From: Ramlibacter tataouinensis TTB310
GTDB lineage: Bacteria > Pseudomonadota > Gammaproteobacteria > Burkholderiales > Burkholderiaceae_C
Direction: 5' to 3'
Length of the DNA stretch: 64,000 bases
Assembly (NCBI RefSeq): GCF_000215705.1
Contig: NC_015677.1
Span: 880,001-944,000, forward strand
Position numbers and translations under genes: made by a program. Positions within the stretch are counted from its first letter, which is position 1. Every line of letters starts with the position of its first letter. Under the pieces are notes generated by a model. It had not been told where the DNA came from. It searched no databases and saw only the letters and a list, made by a program, of their open reading frames with translations. Of the stretch, positions 1 through 7,895 are shown piece after piece.

Positions 1-378
1 GAGGTGATCCGCCGCAGCGACGACGCGCGGCAGCGGCTGCATGCCAACACGGCCCGGCTGCGCAGGAGCCTGTCCGAGACCGGGTTTCCCATCCACCAGG
101 GCACCGAGCAGATCATCGCGCTCGAAGCGGGCACCGAGGAGGCTGCCATCGTGCTGCGGGACGCGTTGGAAGAGCGCGACGTGGTGGGTTCCATTTTCTG
201 CGCGCCGGCGACCAGCAAGAACCGGGCGATGGTGCGCCTGACGCTCAATGCCTCACTGACCGAGGCGGAAATGGCCCATGTCGAGAAGGCCGCCCGGGAG
301 ATCGCGCCGCTGCTCAAGCCCTGGGACTGGCCCATCGCGCGCCGCCATCGCGCCGCGGCCTGCCGCCAGGCCGCCTGA
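1..378 (+). CDS. cqsA: CqsA/LqsA-type autoinducer synthase, C-terminal fragment
   Basis: Only the last 125 codons lie in the window; the frame is open from base 1, so the gene is cut by the left edge. The fragment has the C-terminal small-domain pattern of PLP-dependent alpha-oxoamine synthases (AONS/KBL/ALAS superfamily), with the stretch SIFCAPATSKNRAMVRLT resembling the end of CqsA/LqsA. Those enzymes condense an acyl-CoA with an amino acid to give the precursor of alpha-hydroxyketone autoinducers (CAI-1, LAI-1). By itself the fragment could also be a KBL or BioF relative. The CqsA call rests mainly on the next two genes, which are a CqsS-like kinase and its response regulator. It converges on the regulator gene with only 6 bp between the two stop codons. 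The catalytic lysine lies outside the window. Confidence 0.72.
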   Translation, partial: EVIRRSDDARQRLHANTARLRRSLSETGFPIHQGTEQIIALEAGTEEAAIVLRDALEERDVVGSIFCAPATSKNRAMVRLTLNASLTEAEMAHVEKAAREIAPLLKPWDWPIARRHRAAACRQAA

Positions 379-384
379 ACCGCC

Positions 385-1380
385 TCAGCCCTCCACCTTC
401 CTTTGCTCCTGCCGTCGCAGCCATTCCCCATACCCCTGGATGCGGGCGCGGTTGTGCTCGTCGGCTGGCACGGGGAACAGCGCGGCCAGCAATTCCCCGT
501 TCTGGCCCATCGCGAAGGCGGGCATCAGCTGCACGGGCTGGGCGCGCCCCAGGGCCTGCCGCAGCTCGATATCGGCCAGCTGCCGCCCGCTGCGGATCTG
601 CTCCAGCCCGGCGCCGGCGATGCCTTCCACCTCCGCCAGTTCGGCCAGGGCGTTCAAGCCCTGCGGCGTCTCCAGCTGGAGCCAGCTGACCGCGCCCTGG
701 GCATCCATGCCCAGCACCCCGAACGGGTCACCGATCACCACGTACTCCGACCACTGCTTGGAGGCGAAAGCGGCCAGCTCGCGCGCCACCGAGGGCAGGC
801 GAAGCAGCGTGCTGTGCTGCGGGCGCAGGGTGGCGCGCCAGGTCTGGGCATGCCGGGCATTCGGCGTGCTCATCAGGTGGCTCACGGCGCTGACCAGACG
901 GCGCGAGATGTCGGGTGCCTGCTTGGCGATGAACTGGTCGATCAGGCCGCGGTTGAAGGCCTGCACGGCGATCTGCTCGTCGGCCTGGCCGGTGAGCAGC
1001 ACCCGCGAGCCCGGCCACTCCACCAGCTCGGCCAGCGCCTGCAGGCCGTTCATGGCGGGCATGGAATAGTCCACCACGAAGACGCGTGTCATGGCGTAGC
1101 GCTCGGTGTACCGGGCCCAGTAACCGAGGATCTGCGGGATCAGGGGCTTGCCCTCGCGCCACTGGTCGACCAGCTGCTGCTGGTTCCAGGCGTCGGCCTC
1201 CCAGAACGGCGGCTCCTGCAGCAGGTAGTTGATGCACTGGGCGGGGCGCAGGAACAGCTTGACGTGCCAGTCCTGCGGCAGCACGACGGCCAGCATCTCG
1301 AGGTAGTCCGGGTCGTCGTCGAGGAACACCACGGTGCCCGGGCGGTGGAACAGGGGAAAGCTCATTGGAAGGGCGGGCAC
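385..1380 (-). CDS. Response regulator of the Cqs/Lqs-like system, atypical receiver with unknown output domain
   Basis: 331 residues from a GTG start; an ATG five codons later (position 1365) is an alternative, and neither has a clear ribosome binding site. The N-terminus has a receiver signature: an acidic triad (FLDDDPDY, about residues 19-26), phospho-acceptor Asp104 in VVDYSMP, the LLTG threonine and a lysine in FIAKQ. The Asp lies about 80 residues after the acidic triad. That is clearly more than in a normal receiver and implies an insertion of 30-40 residues rich in W, Q and Y. The last ~150 residues show no HTH or other output domain I recognise. The gene follows the sensor kinase by 24 bp and is surely its partner. 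Separate kinase and regulator recall LqsS/LqsR of Legionella rather than the hybrid CqsS of Vibrio. Confidence 0.8.
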   Translation of the reverse strand: MPALPMSFPLFHRPGTVVFLDDDPDYLEMLAVVLPQDWHVKLFLRPAQCINYLLQEPPFWEADAWNQQQLVDQWREGKPLIPQILGYWARYTERYAMTRVFVVDYSMPAMNGLQALAELVEWPGSRVLLTGQADEQIAVQAFNRGLIDQFIAKQAPDISRRLVSAVSHLMSTPNARHAQTWRATLRPQHSTLLRLPSVARELAAFASKQWSEYVVIGDPFGVLGMDAQGAVSWLQLETPQGLNALAELAEVEGIAGAGLEQIRSGRQLADIELRQALGRAQPVQLMPAFAMGQNGELLAALFPVPADEHNRARIQGYGEWLRRQEQRKVEG

Positions 1381-1404
1381 GCGATAGGCGAAGGCATGAT
1401 TCTG

Positions 1405-2751
1405 CTACGCCAGGAGCGGCAGTTCAATCGTGAAGGTGGCGCCGCGGCCCGGCTCGGACTCGACCCGGATGTGGCCGCCCGAGCGCTGCACCACGCGGTG
1501 CGAGAACGCCAGGCCCAGGCCGTGGCCGGTACCGCGGTTGGTCGAGAAGAATGGCTCGAAGATGCGCGGCTGCAGCTGCGGGTCGATGCCCACGCCGCGG
1601 TCGGCGACGCGGATGCGGCCGTGCTTGCCGGCGGCGTCCACCTCGATCTGCACGTCGCCGGGCTGCAACAGGGTGCCGGCGGCGGCCATGGACCTCAGGG
1701 CATTCTTCAGCAGGTTGTCCAGCACCTGGCCGAACAGCGCCTCCGACCCCGCGAACTGGAAGTCGCGGCGCACCTGCAGCCGCACGCTCTCGCGTTCCCG
1801 GCTGCTGCGGAAAGGGTAGTTGAACACCGTGGAGCGCACCAGATCGGCGGCGGAGATGGCGTCCTTGTGGCCGGGAAGCCGCAGCAGCCGCGCGTTGGCG
1901 ATCTGCATGTCGATCTGGTGGTTCATGTTGCGCACCAGCATGTGCAGCCGCTCGGCCAGCTTCTCCAGCGTGCCGCGGCTGGTCGGCGGGCAGGTGTCGG
2001 CCGCCCCGCGCATCGCGTCGCCGATCAGCGCCATGGTGGCCAGGGGAGTGCGCAGCTCGTGGGCCATGATGCCCATGGTGGCCAGGGTGTGGGCCAGGTG
2101 CTCGCGGCGCAGGTTGGCCGAAGACACCCCCAGCAGCATGCCCATGCTCACGCAGAAGGCGATGACCACCGTGTTGGCCAGCGCCACCGGTGTGGGGATC
2201 GGGGGCGCCGCCGGGCCGACCAGCTCGAACAGCGCTCGCGCGCCGACGGCGGCCAGCAGCAGACCCAGCGTGGCGATGCGCCAGTCGGTGACGAAGTAGT
2301 AGGTCAGGATCATGGCTGCCACGCTGGCCAGCCAGACCGAGTTGCCGCCGTTGCACAGGTACATCCAGCTGAAAAGAAAGGGCAGTTCCAGCCAGATCAC
2401 GGCGCTGAAGACCTGTCCGGACAGGCGGCTGGCCGGATCGTTGAAGATCCTGGGGCTCATCAGCAGCAGGCCCAGGGCGGCGGTCAGCAGCCGCAGCGCC
2501 AGGTTCTCGTAGGGCTGCGGCAGCGCGCGCCCCCACAGCCACCAGAAAAGCGGATGGCCCAGCAGGGTGAATACGCCCAGGCCCTTCATCCGCAGCGGCG
2601 ATGGATGGAGCACGGGCACCCAGGGCGCCTTGACGACTTCTTCCTTCAGCCAGCGCCCCGCCTGGGCCCGGATCGAAGGCTCGACGGAGAAAGCGTCGGA
2701 GTGGGCGCGGAATTTGGTCACGGAGGGCGAGGCCCGCGAAGGAGCGGGCAT
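1405..2751 (-). CDS. cqsS: CqsS/LqsS-like membrane sensor histidine kinase for alpha-hydroxyketones
   Basis: 448 residues from ATG 2751. That start is 32 bp from the divergent LuxR gene's start; a GTG near 2625 and ATG 2589 are possible shorter starts. The N-terminal half has about six hydrophobic segments. It carries the sequence HPLFWWLWGRALPQPYENL (about residues 66-84), which lines up with the CqsS sensor stretch containing FPQSYENLGLR, followed further on by the TDWR loop. The kinase core has the H-box MAHELRTPL (His231), N-box NLLKNA and G-boxes DRGVGI and GTGHGLGLAF. There is no C-terminal receiver, unlike Vibrio CqsS. The family senses alpha-hydroxyketone autoinducers at the inner membrane and controls phosphorylation of its regulator, here the next gene. 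Confidence 0.85.
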   Translation of the reverse strand: MPAPSRASPSVTKFRAHSDAFSVEPSIRAQAGRWLKEEVVKAPWVPVLHPSPLRMKGLGVFTLLGHPLFWWLWGRALPQPYENLALRLLTAALGLLLMSPRIFNDPASRLSGQVFSAVIWLELPFLFSWMYLCNGGNSVWLASVAAMILTYYFVTDWRIATLGLLLAAVGARALFELVGPAAPPIPTPVALANTVVIAFCVSMGMLLGVSSANLRREHLAHTLATMGIMAHELRTPLATMALIGDAMRGAADTCPPTSRGTLEKLAERLHMLVRNMNHQIDMQIANARLLRLPGHKDAISAADLVRSTVFNYPFRSSRERESVRLQVRRDFQFAGSEALFGQVLDNLLKNALRSMAAAGTLLQPGDVQIEVDAAGKHGRIRVADRGVGIDPQLQPRIFEPFFSTNRGTGHGLGLAFSHRVVQRSGGHIRVESEPGRGATFTIELPLLA

Positions 2752-2782
2752 GCTATTGTCCCGCTTCTTTCGAATCACGTCG

Positions 2783-3451
2783 ATGCAGCTGCCTGTTAAC
2801 TTTGACAGCGTGAGCCTGGACGGCATCCTCAGCGATTGGGTCAGCGCGCTGCGCGAGTTTTCGGTGGAAGCCGTGGCGGTGCTGGGGCCCGACCCGTTCG
2901 GCACCACCGAGGACCGGCAGGTGGTGGCGGCGCACCCGCCCCTGATCGCCGATGCCGCGGTGGCCCTGGCCGAGAGCCGCGACTTCGGCGCGCCGTGGCG
3001 CGACTCCGATGCGCCCCTGGTCGCCTGGCAGCACATCGCCAAGTCCGAGCACCTCAGCGCCAGCCGCTGGCGCACGCTGGCCCTGGCGCATGGCCTGCAG
3101 ACCGTGGTGCGGGTCGAGTTCCCCCTGCCGGCGGGCCGCGCCTTCGAGTGCTTCATGTTCAGCCCGCGCGAGCTGCACGATCGCACCGAAGCGGCCTTGC
3201 TGGTGTGGTCGGCGCTCAACATCTGGCCGGTGGTCAAGCGCAGCATCGCGCAGGAGCGTTCGGCCCTCAGCCCGCGCGAGCGCGAATGCCTGGCGCTGGC
3301 CTTCAGCGGCCTGACCGCCCGCGAGAGCGCCGTGCGGCTGAACTGCACCGAACGCACGATCAACTACCACCTGGCCAACGCCATGGGCAAGCTCAAGGTG
3401 GACAACAAGCTGGCCGCCATCCAGCGCGCCTGCTGGCTCGGCGCGCTCTGA
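2783..3451 (+). CDS. LuxR-family transcriptional regulator beside the quorum-sensing kinase
   Basis: 222 residues from ATG 2783; an in-frame ATG at 2750 overlaps the divergent kinase start and is less likely. The C-terminal residues 162-222 are a LuxR/GerE helix-turn-helix (LSPRERECLALAFSG, then TERTINYHLANAMGKL). The N-terminal 160 residues resemble the autoinducer-binding domain of LuxR proteins in length and placement (for example FECFMFSPRE before the linker). I cannot confirm the acyl-homoserine-lactone pocket residues. No LuxI-type synthase is present in the window, so it may be a solo LuxR. Its head-to-head position with the CqsS-like kinase suggests it regulates, or is an output of, that system. 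This is inference from context. Confidence 0.8.
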   Translation: MQLPVNFDSVSLDGILSDWVSALREFSVEAVAVLGPDPFGTTEDRQVVAAHPPLIADAAVALAESRDFGAPWRDSDAPLVAWQHIAKSEHLSASRWRTLALAHGLQTVVRVEFPLPAGRAFECFMFSPRELHDRTEAALLVWSALNIWPVVKRSIAQERSALSPRERECLALAFSGLTARESAVRLNCTERTINYHLANAMGKLKVDNKLAAIQRACWLGAL

Positions 3452-3508
3452 GCCCCGGCCGGCGCGGCCGGCGGTATATTGCGTCCACCTCTCCACCGCT
3501 GCTTCTCC

Positions 3509-4276
3509 ATGTTCCTGGCCATCGACGTCGGCAACACGCGCCTGAAATGGGCGCTGTACGCGCAGGCTGTGCCGGGCGCCGCCCTGCACGGGCATGGCGC
3601 GGAATTCCTGGAAAACATCGACCGGCTGGCCGACGGCGACTGGGCCGGGCTGCCGCCGCCCACCCGCATGCTGGGCTGCGCGGTCGCGGCGGACGCGGTC
3701 AAGCGCCGGGTCGAGACCCAGATGGAGGAGCTGTGGGACGTGGCGCCGCAATGGGTGCATGCCAGCAGCGCCGAGGCCGGGCTGGTCAACGGCTACGACC
3801 ATCCCACGCGCCTGGGCGCGGACCGCTGGGTGGCCATGATCGGCGCGTGGCACCGCCTGCGCGCACGCGGCCCGGCGCGGCCGCTGGTGGTGGTGATGGT
3901 CGGCACCGCGGTGACCGTGGAGGCGATCGACGCCCACGGGCACTTCCTGGGCGGGCTGATCCTGCCGGGCCACGGCATCATGCTGCGCGCGCTGGAGTCC
4001 GGCACCGCCGGCCTGCACGTGCCCACCGGCGAGGTGCGCGAATTCCCCACCAACACCAGCGACGCGCTCACCAGCGGCGGCACCTACGCCATCGCCGGCG
4101 CGGTCGAACGCATGGTGCAGCACGTGCGCCGGCGTTGCGGCGCGGAGCCGGCCTGCATCATGACCGGCGGGGCGGGCTGGAAGATGGCGCCGGCCATGTC
4201 GGTGCCGTTCGAGCTGGTGGACAGCCTGATCTTCGACGGCCTGCTGGAGATCGCCCGCCACCGCGCGGCCGCCTGA
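3509..4276 (+). CDS. coaX: Type III pantothenate kinase
   Basis: 255 residues, normal for CoaX. It phosphorylates pantothenate with ATP in the cytoplasm, the first step of coenzyme A synthesis. Visible motifs of the ASKHA-fold family are the N-terminal phosphate loop [12 protein letters not shown] (residues 5-16), [11 protein letters not shown] in the middle, and [10 protein letters not shown] followed by GGLILPG. The start is the ATG at 3509 that leaves this motif close to the N-terminus; an upstream in-frame alternative would add ten residues not found in the family. It stands alone, and its stop codon immediately precedes that of the convergent downstream gene. Confidence 0.95.
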   Translation: MFLAIDVGNTRLKWALYAQAVPGAALHGHGAEFLENIDRLADGDWAGLPPPTRMLGCAVAADAVKRRVETQMEELWDVAPQWVHASSAEAGLVNGYDHPTRLGADRWVAMIGAWHRLRARGPARPLVVVMVGTAVTVEAIDAHGHFLGGLILPGHGIMLRALESGTAGLHVPTGEVREFPTNTSDALTSGGTYAIAGAVERMVQHVRRRCGAEPACIMTGGAGWKMAPAMSVPFELVDSLIFDGLLEIARHRAAA

Positions 4277-5389
4277 TCAGCTGCTCAGCCCGTCCACCGC
4301 CTGGAACAGGGCCTCGCGCGCCTGGCGCACGATCTGTTCCTTCCACTCGTCGGTGTCGGTGTAGAAGGCCCGCATCACCTGCTGCTTGATGCGGTGCGCC
4401 AGCTCGGCGGGCGCCTCGGGATGCAGGGCCAGCCAGTGGTCGGCGCGCAGGGCGTTCATCACGTCCACCACCGGCACCGTGCCGTATTCCATGGCGATGC
4501 CGGTGTACTCGGCCTGCGGGCATTCCTCGTAGACCGAGTTGAACATCAGGCCCGTGAGGTAGGCCGAGGTCGAGGAGCCGTCGTAGAAGGACGTCACCGG
4601 CGTGCGTCCGCCGCCGTCCCACCAGCGGCGCGCCCGGTCCACCGAGGCCGGATCGTCGCGGCCGGCATAGATGCGCTCGCCCACCCCGCTCGGGCCCAGT
4701 CCGGTGTGGATGTCGATCCAGGCGACGCGGGCGGCGCGGTGGCCGTGCACGCGCAGCACCTCGCGCCAAGTGCTGTTGCTCCAGGTCGGCGCGCGGCCGC
4801 CGTAGAACAGCCCCTCGGGAAACTCGTGCTGGCCGCGGGTGATGGCGGCCTGCCAGGCGGCCTCGCCGCGCTGCGCGATGAACGCCGCGACCGCCGCCTC
4901 GTTCTCCGGCGGGGGCGGCCAGGACGCCGACAGCAGCAACGGCTGCACCTCGCGGTAGGGCTCGTTCGCCGGCAGGGGTTGGCTGAAGTCGTGGAAATTG
5001 CGGTTCAGGTCCACGTTCTCGTGCGTGACGCGCCGCGCATGCGAGAAGCCGTGCGGGTTGAGCGCGTGCACGTACAGCACGGCCACGCCGCGGGCGGCGG
5101 CGTACTCGCGCCACTCGCGGTCGCGCAGCGCGGCCACCTGCACGCCGGAGCCGCAGTAGCCCTCCGCGCCGTGGCAGGCGCTGGTCAGGACCAGCAGGGC
5201 GCCTGCGTTGGGATGGCCCTGGCGCGCCACGTCCATCGCCAGGTCCTCGCCGTCCCGGCCCGGGAGCGGGTGGCGCTTGGATTCCACCGCCAGCTCCGCG
5301 GCGGCTGCGGCCTGCAGGAACTTCTGCCGTGCCTGCGCATAGCTGGACGAGAAGGCGTCGCGCGGCCCCTCGCCGGTCGTGCCGGTCAT
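4277..5389 (-). CDS. M14-family (DUF2817) zinc carboxypeptidase-like protein
   Basis: 370 residues from ATG 5389, which overlaps the stop of the upstream M20 hydrolase gene (ATGA), so the two are probably co-translated. It has the zinc-site pattern of the DUF2817 branch of M14 carboxypeptidases: HGAEGY for the first His and Glu, DLNRNF in the substrate-binding region, DIHTGLG for the second His, and a late glutamate in AMEYGTV. No signal peptide is apparent, so it is likely cytoplasmic. The substrate is unknown; pairing with a peptidase/amidohydrolase suggests scavenging of N-acylated or modified amino acids. Confidence 0.85.
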   Translation of the reverse strand: MTGTTGEGPRDAFSSSYAQARQKFLQAAAAAELAVESKRHPLPGRDGEDLAMDVARQGHPNAGALLVLTSACHGAEGYCGSGVQVAALRDREWREYAAARGVAVLYVHALNPHGFSHARRVTHENVDLNRNFHDFSQPLPANEPYREVQPLLLSASWPPPPENEAAVAAFIAQRGEAAWQAAITRGQHEFPEGLFYGGRAPTWSNSTWREVLRVHGHRAARVAWIDIHTGLGPSGVGERIYAGRDDPASVDRARRWWDGGGRTPVTSFYDGSSTSAYLTGLMFNSVYEECPQAEYTGIAMEYGTVPVVDVMNALRADHWLALHPEAPAELAHRIKQQVMRAFYTDTDEWKEQIVRQAREALFQAVDGLSS

Positions 5390-6582
5390 GCGCGTTCGCG
5401 GGCCAGCCAAGCCTCGGCCAGCCGCACCCAGTAGGTGGCACCCAGCGGGATCAGCTCGTCGTTGAAGTCGTAGCTGGGGTTGTGGATCACGCAGGGCCCC
5501 GCGCCATGGCCGATCTCGCGGTGGCTGCCATCGCCGTTGCCGATGAAGCAGTACGCGCCGGGCTTGGCCTGCAGCATGTAGGCGAAATCCTCGGCGCCCA
5601 TGGTGGGCTCCTGCGCCTGCACGTTGGACTCGCCGACGATGGACGCCATCACCTGGCGGGCGAACTCGGCCTCTGCCGCGCTATTCACGGTGGGCGGGTA
5701 GTTGCGCACGAACTCGAACTCGCAGGTCGCGTCGTGCGCGGCGCACACGTGCTCGGCCACCTGCCGCATGCGCTTTTCGATCAGGTCCAGCACCTCGGTG
5801 GTGAAGGTGCGCACCGTGCCCTGCAGCTCGCAGCTGTCGGGCACGACATTGGTGGCCTCGCCGGCGTGGATCATGGTGACCGAGATCACGCCCGCGTCCA
5901 CCGGCTTCTTGTTGCGGCTGATGATGGTCTGGAACGCCTGCACCATCTGGCAGGCGACGGGCACCGGGTCGATGCCGGTGTGGGGCAGGGCGGCATGGCT
6001 GCCCTTGCCGCGGATGGTGACCTTGAATTCGCTGGTCGAAGCCATCACCGGCCCGGGGCTGACGAAGAAGGTGCCCACGCGCGGCGACGCCCAGTTGTGC
6101 ATGCCGAACACCGCCTCCATCGGGAAGCGCTCGAACAGGCCGTCCCTGATCATCTCGCGCGCGCCGCCCCCGCCTTCTTCGGCCGGCTGGAAGATCAGGT
6201 AGACCGTGCCGTCGAAGTTGCGGTGCCTGGCGAAGTGCTGGGCCGCCGCCAGCAGCATGGCCGTGTGGCCGTCGTGGCCGCAGGCGTGCATCCTGCCGGG
6301 GTGCTTGCTGGCATGGGCGAAGGTGTTGAACTCCTGCATGGGCAGCGCATCCATGTCGGCGCGCAGCCCCAGTGCGCGGCTGCTGGTGCCGTTCTTGACG
6401 ATGCCCACCACGCCGGTGGTGCCCATGCCGCGGTGGACGGGAATGCCCCATTCGGTGAGCTTGGCGGCCACCAGGTCGGCGGTGCGCACCTCCTCGAAGC
6501 ACAGTTCGGGATGGGCATGCAGGTCGCGGCGGATGGCGGTGATGCTTGCCGCCTGGGTGACGATGGAGTCGAGGACGTTCAT
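5386..6582 (-). CDS. M20-family amidohydrolase (hippurate hydrolase/aminoacylase-like)
   Basis: 398 residues. The sequence has the M20D signature: MHACGHDGHTAMLL with metal-binding HDGH, the glutamate-rich EEGGGGA, and MHNW further on. Such enzymes hydrolyse N-acyl amino acids or indole/benzoyl-amino acid amides to the free acid and amino acid. The exact substrate cannot be read from sequence. The gene is the first of a two-gene operon with the M14-like gene and is divergent from argE, separated by 93 bp that presumably hold both promoters. Confidence 0.92.
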   Translation of the reverse strand: MNVLDSIVTQAASITAIRRDLHAHPELCFEEVRTADLVAAKLTEWGIPVHRGMGTTGVVGIVKNGTSSRALGLRADMDALPMQEFNTFAHASKHPGRMHACGHDGHTAMLLAAAQHFARHRNFDGTVYLIFQPAEEGGGGAREMIRDGLFERFPMEAVFGMHNWASPRVGTFFVSPGPVMASTSEFKVTIRGKGSHAALPHTGIDPVPVACQMVQAFQTIISRNKKPVDAGVISVTMIHAGEATNVVPDSCELQGTVRTFTTEVLDLIEKRMRQVAEHVCAAHDATCEFEFVRNYPPTVNSAAEAEFARQVMASIVGESNVQAQEPTMGAEDFAYMLQAKPGAYCFIGNGDGSHREIGHGAGPCVIHNPSYDFNDELIPLGATYWVRLAEAWLARERA

Positions 6583-6675
6583 GGTGGGAGGGGGAAACTG
6601 CGTGGTCTGGCTGGGCCTGCCAGTCTAGCCCTGCCCCCGGGGCGCTGCCATCGGGTAAATCCGCCAGAATGCGCC

Positions 6676-7842
6676 ATGCCCGCCGACCTCTCCGCCCGCG
6701 CCCTCGAGCTCGCGCAAACCTTGGTTCGCATGGACACCGTGAGTGCCCGTTCCAACCTCGCGCTCATCCATTTCGTGCGCGACGAACTGCAACGGCTGGG
6801 CGTGCGCGCGCGCCTGACCTTCAACGCCGACAAGACCAAGGCCAACCTGTTCGCCACGCTGGGCGAGGGCAAGCCGGCCGGCGTCATCCTCTCGGGCCAC
6901 ACCGACACCGTCCCCTGGGACGGCCAGGCCTGGAGCGATTCGCCGCTGGCCGGCAACGTCAGGGACGGCCGACTGTACGGCCGCGGCTCGGCCGACATGA
7001 AGAGCTTCATCGCGCTGGCGGTGGCGCATGCCCAGACCTTCCTGGACAGCCAGGCGCCGTTCGCGGTGCATTTCGCCTTCAGCTACGACGAGGAGGTGGG
7101 CTGCTTCGGCGTGCGCGAGCTCATCGCCGATCTGCGCGACGCCGGCATCCGGCCGCTGGCCTGCATCGTCGGCGAGCCCACCAGCATGGTGCCGGCGATC
7201 GCGCACAAGGGCGTCTACCGCTACAAGTGCTGCGTGCGCGGCAAGGAGGCGCATTCCTCCCTCACGCCGCGCTCGGTCAACGCGATCGAGATGGCTGCGC
7301 GCCTGGTGGGCAAGCTGCGCGACATGGCCGAGGGCTTCGAGCGCGAGGAACCGCGCTACGCGGGCTTCGACGTGCCGTTCTCCACCGCCAGCGTGGGCCA
7401 GTTCCACGGCGGCATCGCCGACAACGTGGTGCCGCGCGACGCAGAGTTCCGCTACGAGTTCCGCGACCTGCCCACCGCGGACGCGTACGCCATGCAGGCG
7501 CAGGTGGTGGCCCATGCCCGCTCGCTCGAGCCGGCGATGAAGCAGGTGGCGCCCGACGCGGGTTTCCGCTTCGAGACCATCTGCGAGATCCCCAGCTTCC
7601 TGGGCTCGGCCGAAGACCCGGTGACGCGGCTGGCCCAGCGCCTGTCGGGCGAGCGGCGCACCACGCTGGTGGCCTTCGGCACCGAGGCCGGCCTGTTCAA
7701 GAACGCCGGCATTCCCACCGTGGTGTGCGGGCCCGGCAGCATCGAGCAGGCGCACCAGCCCGATGAGTACGTCAGCCTCGAGCAGTTGGCTCGCTGCGAG
7801 GCCTTCCTGCGTGGCCTGGCCGGCACGCGCGAGCTGGCCTGA
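6676..7842 (+). CDS. argE: Acetylornithine deacetylase
   Basis: 388 residues from ATG 6676. ArgE hydrolyses N2-acetyl-L-ornithine to ornithine and acetate in arginine synthesis; it is an M20A metallopeptidase. Motifs include LSGHTDTVPWDGQAW with the metal-binding His and Asp, GRGSADMKSF with the bridging Asp, and YDEEVGCFG with the catalytic Glu pair. It lies apart from argB (42620), which is usual in Burkholderiales. A succinyl-diaminopimelate desuccinylase is the main alternative, but the DTVPWDGQ and IVGEPTSM pattern favours ArgE. Confidence 0.92.
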   Translation: MPADLSARALELAQTLVRMDTVSARSNLALIHFVRDELQRLGVRARLTFNADKTKANLFATLGEGKPAGVILSGHTDTVPWDGQAWSDSPLAGNVRDGRLYGRGSADMKSFIALAVAHAQTFLDSQAPFAVHFAFSYDEEVGCFGVRELIADLRDAGIRPLACIVGEPTSMVPAIAHKGVYRYKCCVRGKEAHSSLTPRSVNAIEMAARLVGKLRDMAEGFEREEPRYAGFDVPFSTASVGQFHGGIADNVVPRDAEFRYEFRDLPTADAYAMQAQVVAHARSLEPAMKQVAPDAGFRFETICEIPSFLGSAEDPVTRLAQRLSGERRTTLVAFGTEAGLFKNAGIPTVVCGPGSIEQAHQPDEYVSLEQLARCEAFLRGLAGTRELA

Positions 7843-7895
7843 GCGCCCGGCCCCGCGCCGGTTACTTCCTAGCTCGTGGGGCCCGCCCCTGTGGC

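Noticed and set aside
403..2799. A 798-codon open frame on the plus strand opposite the kinase and response regulator genes
   Set aside because: Its protein is rich in H, Q, G and A with no domain pattern. It is the mirror of high-GC codon use in the real minus-strand genes.
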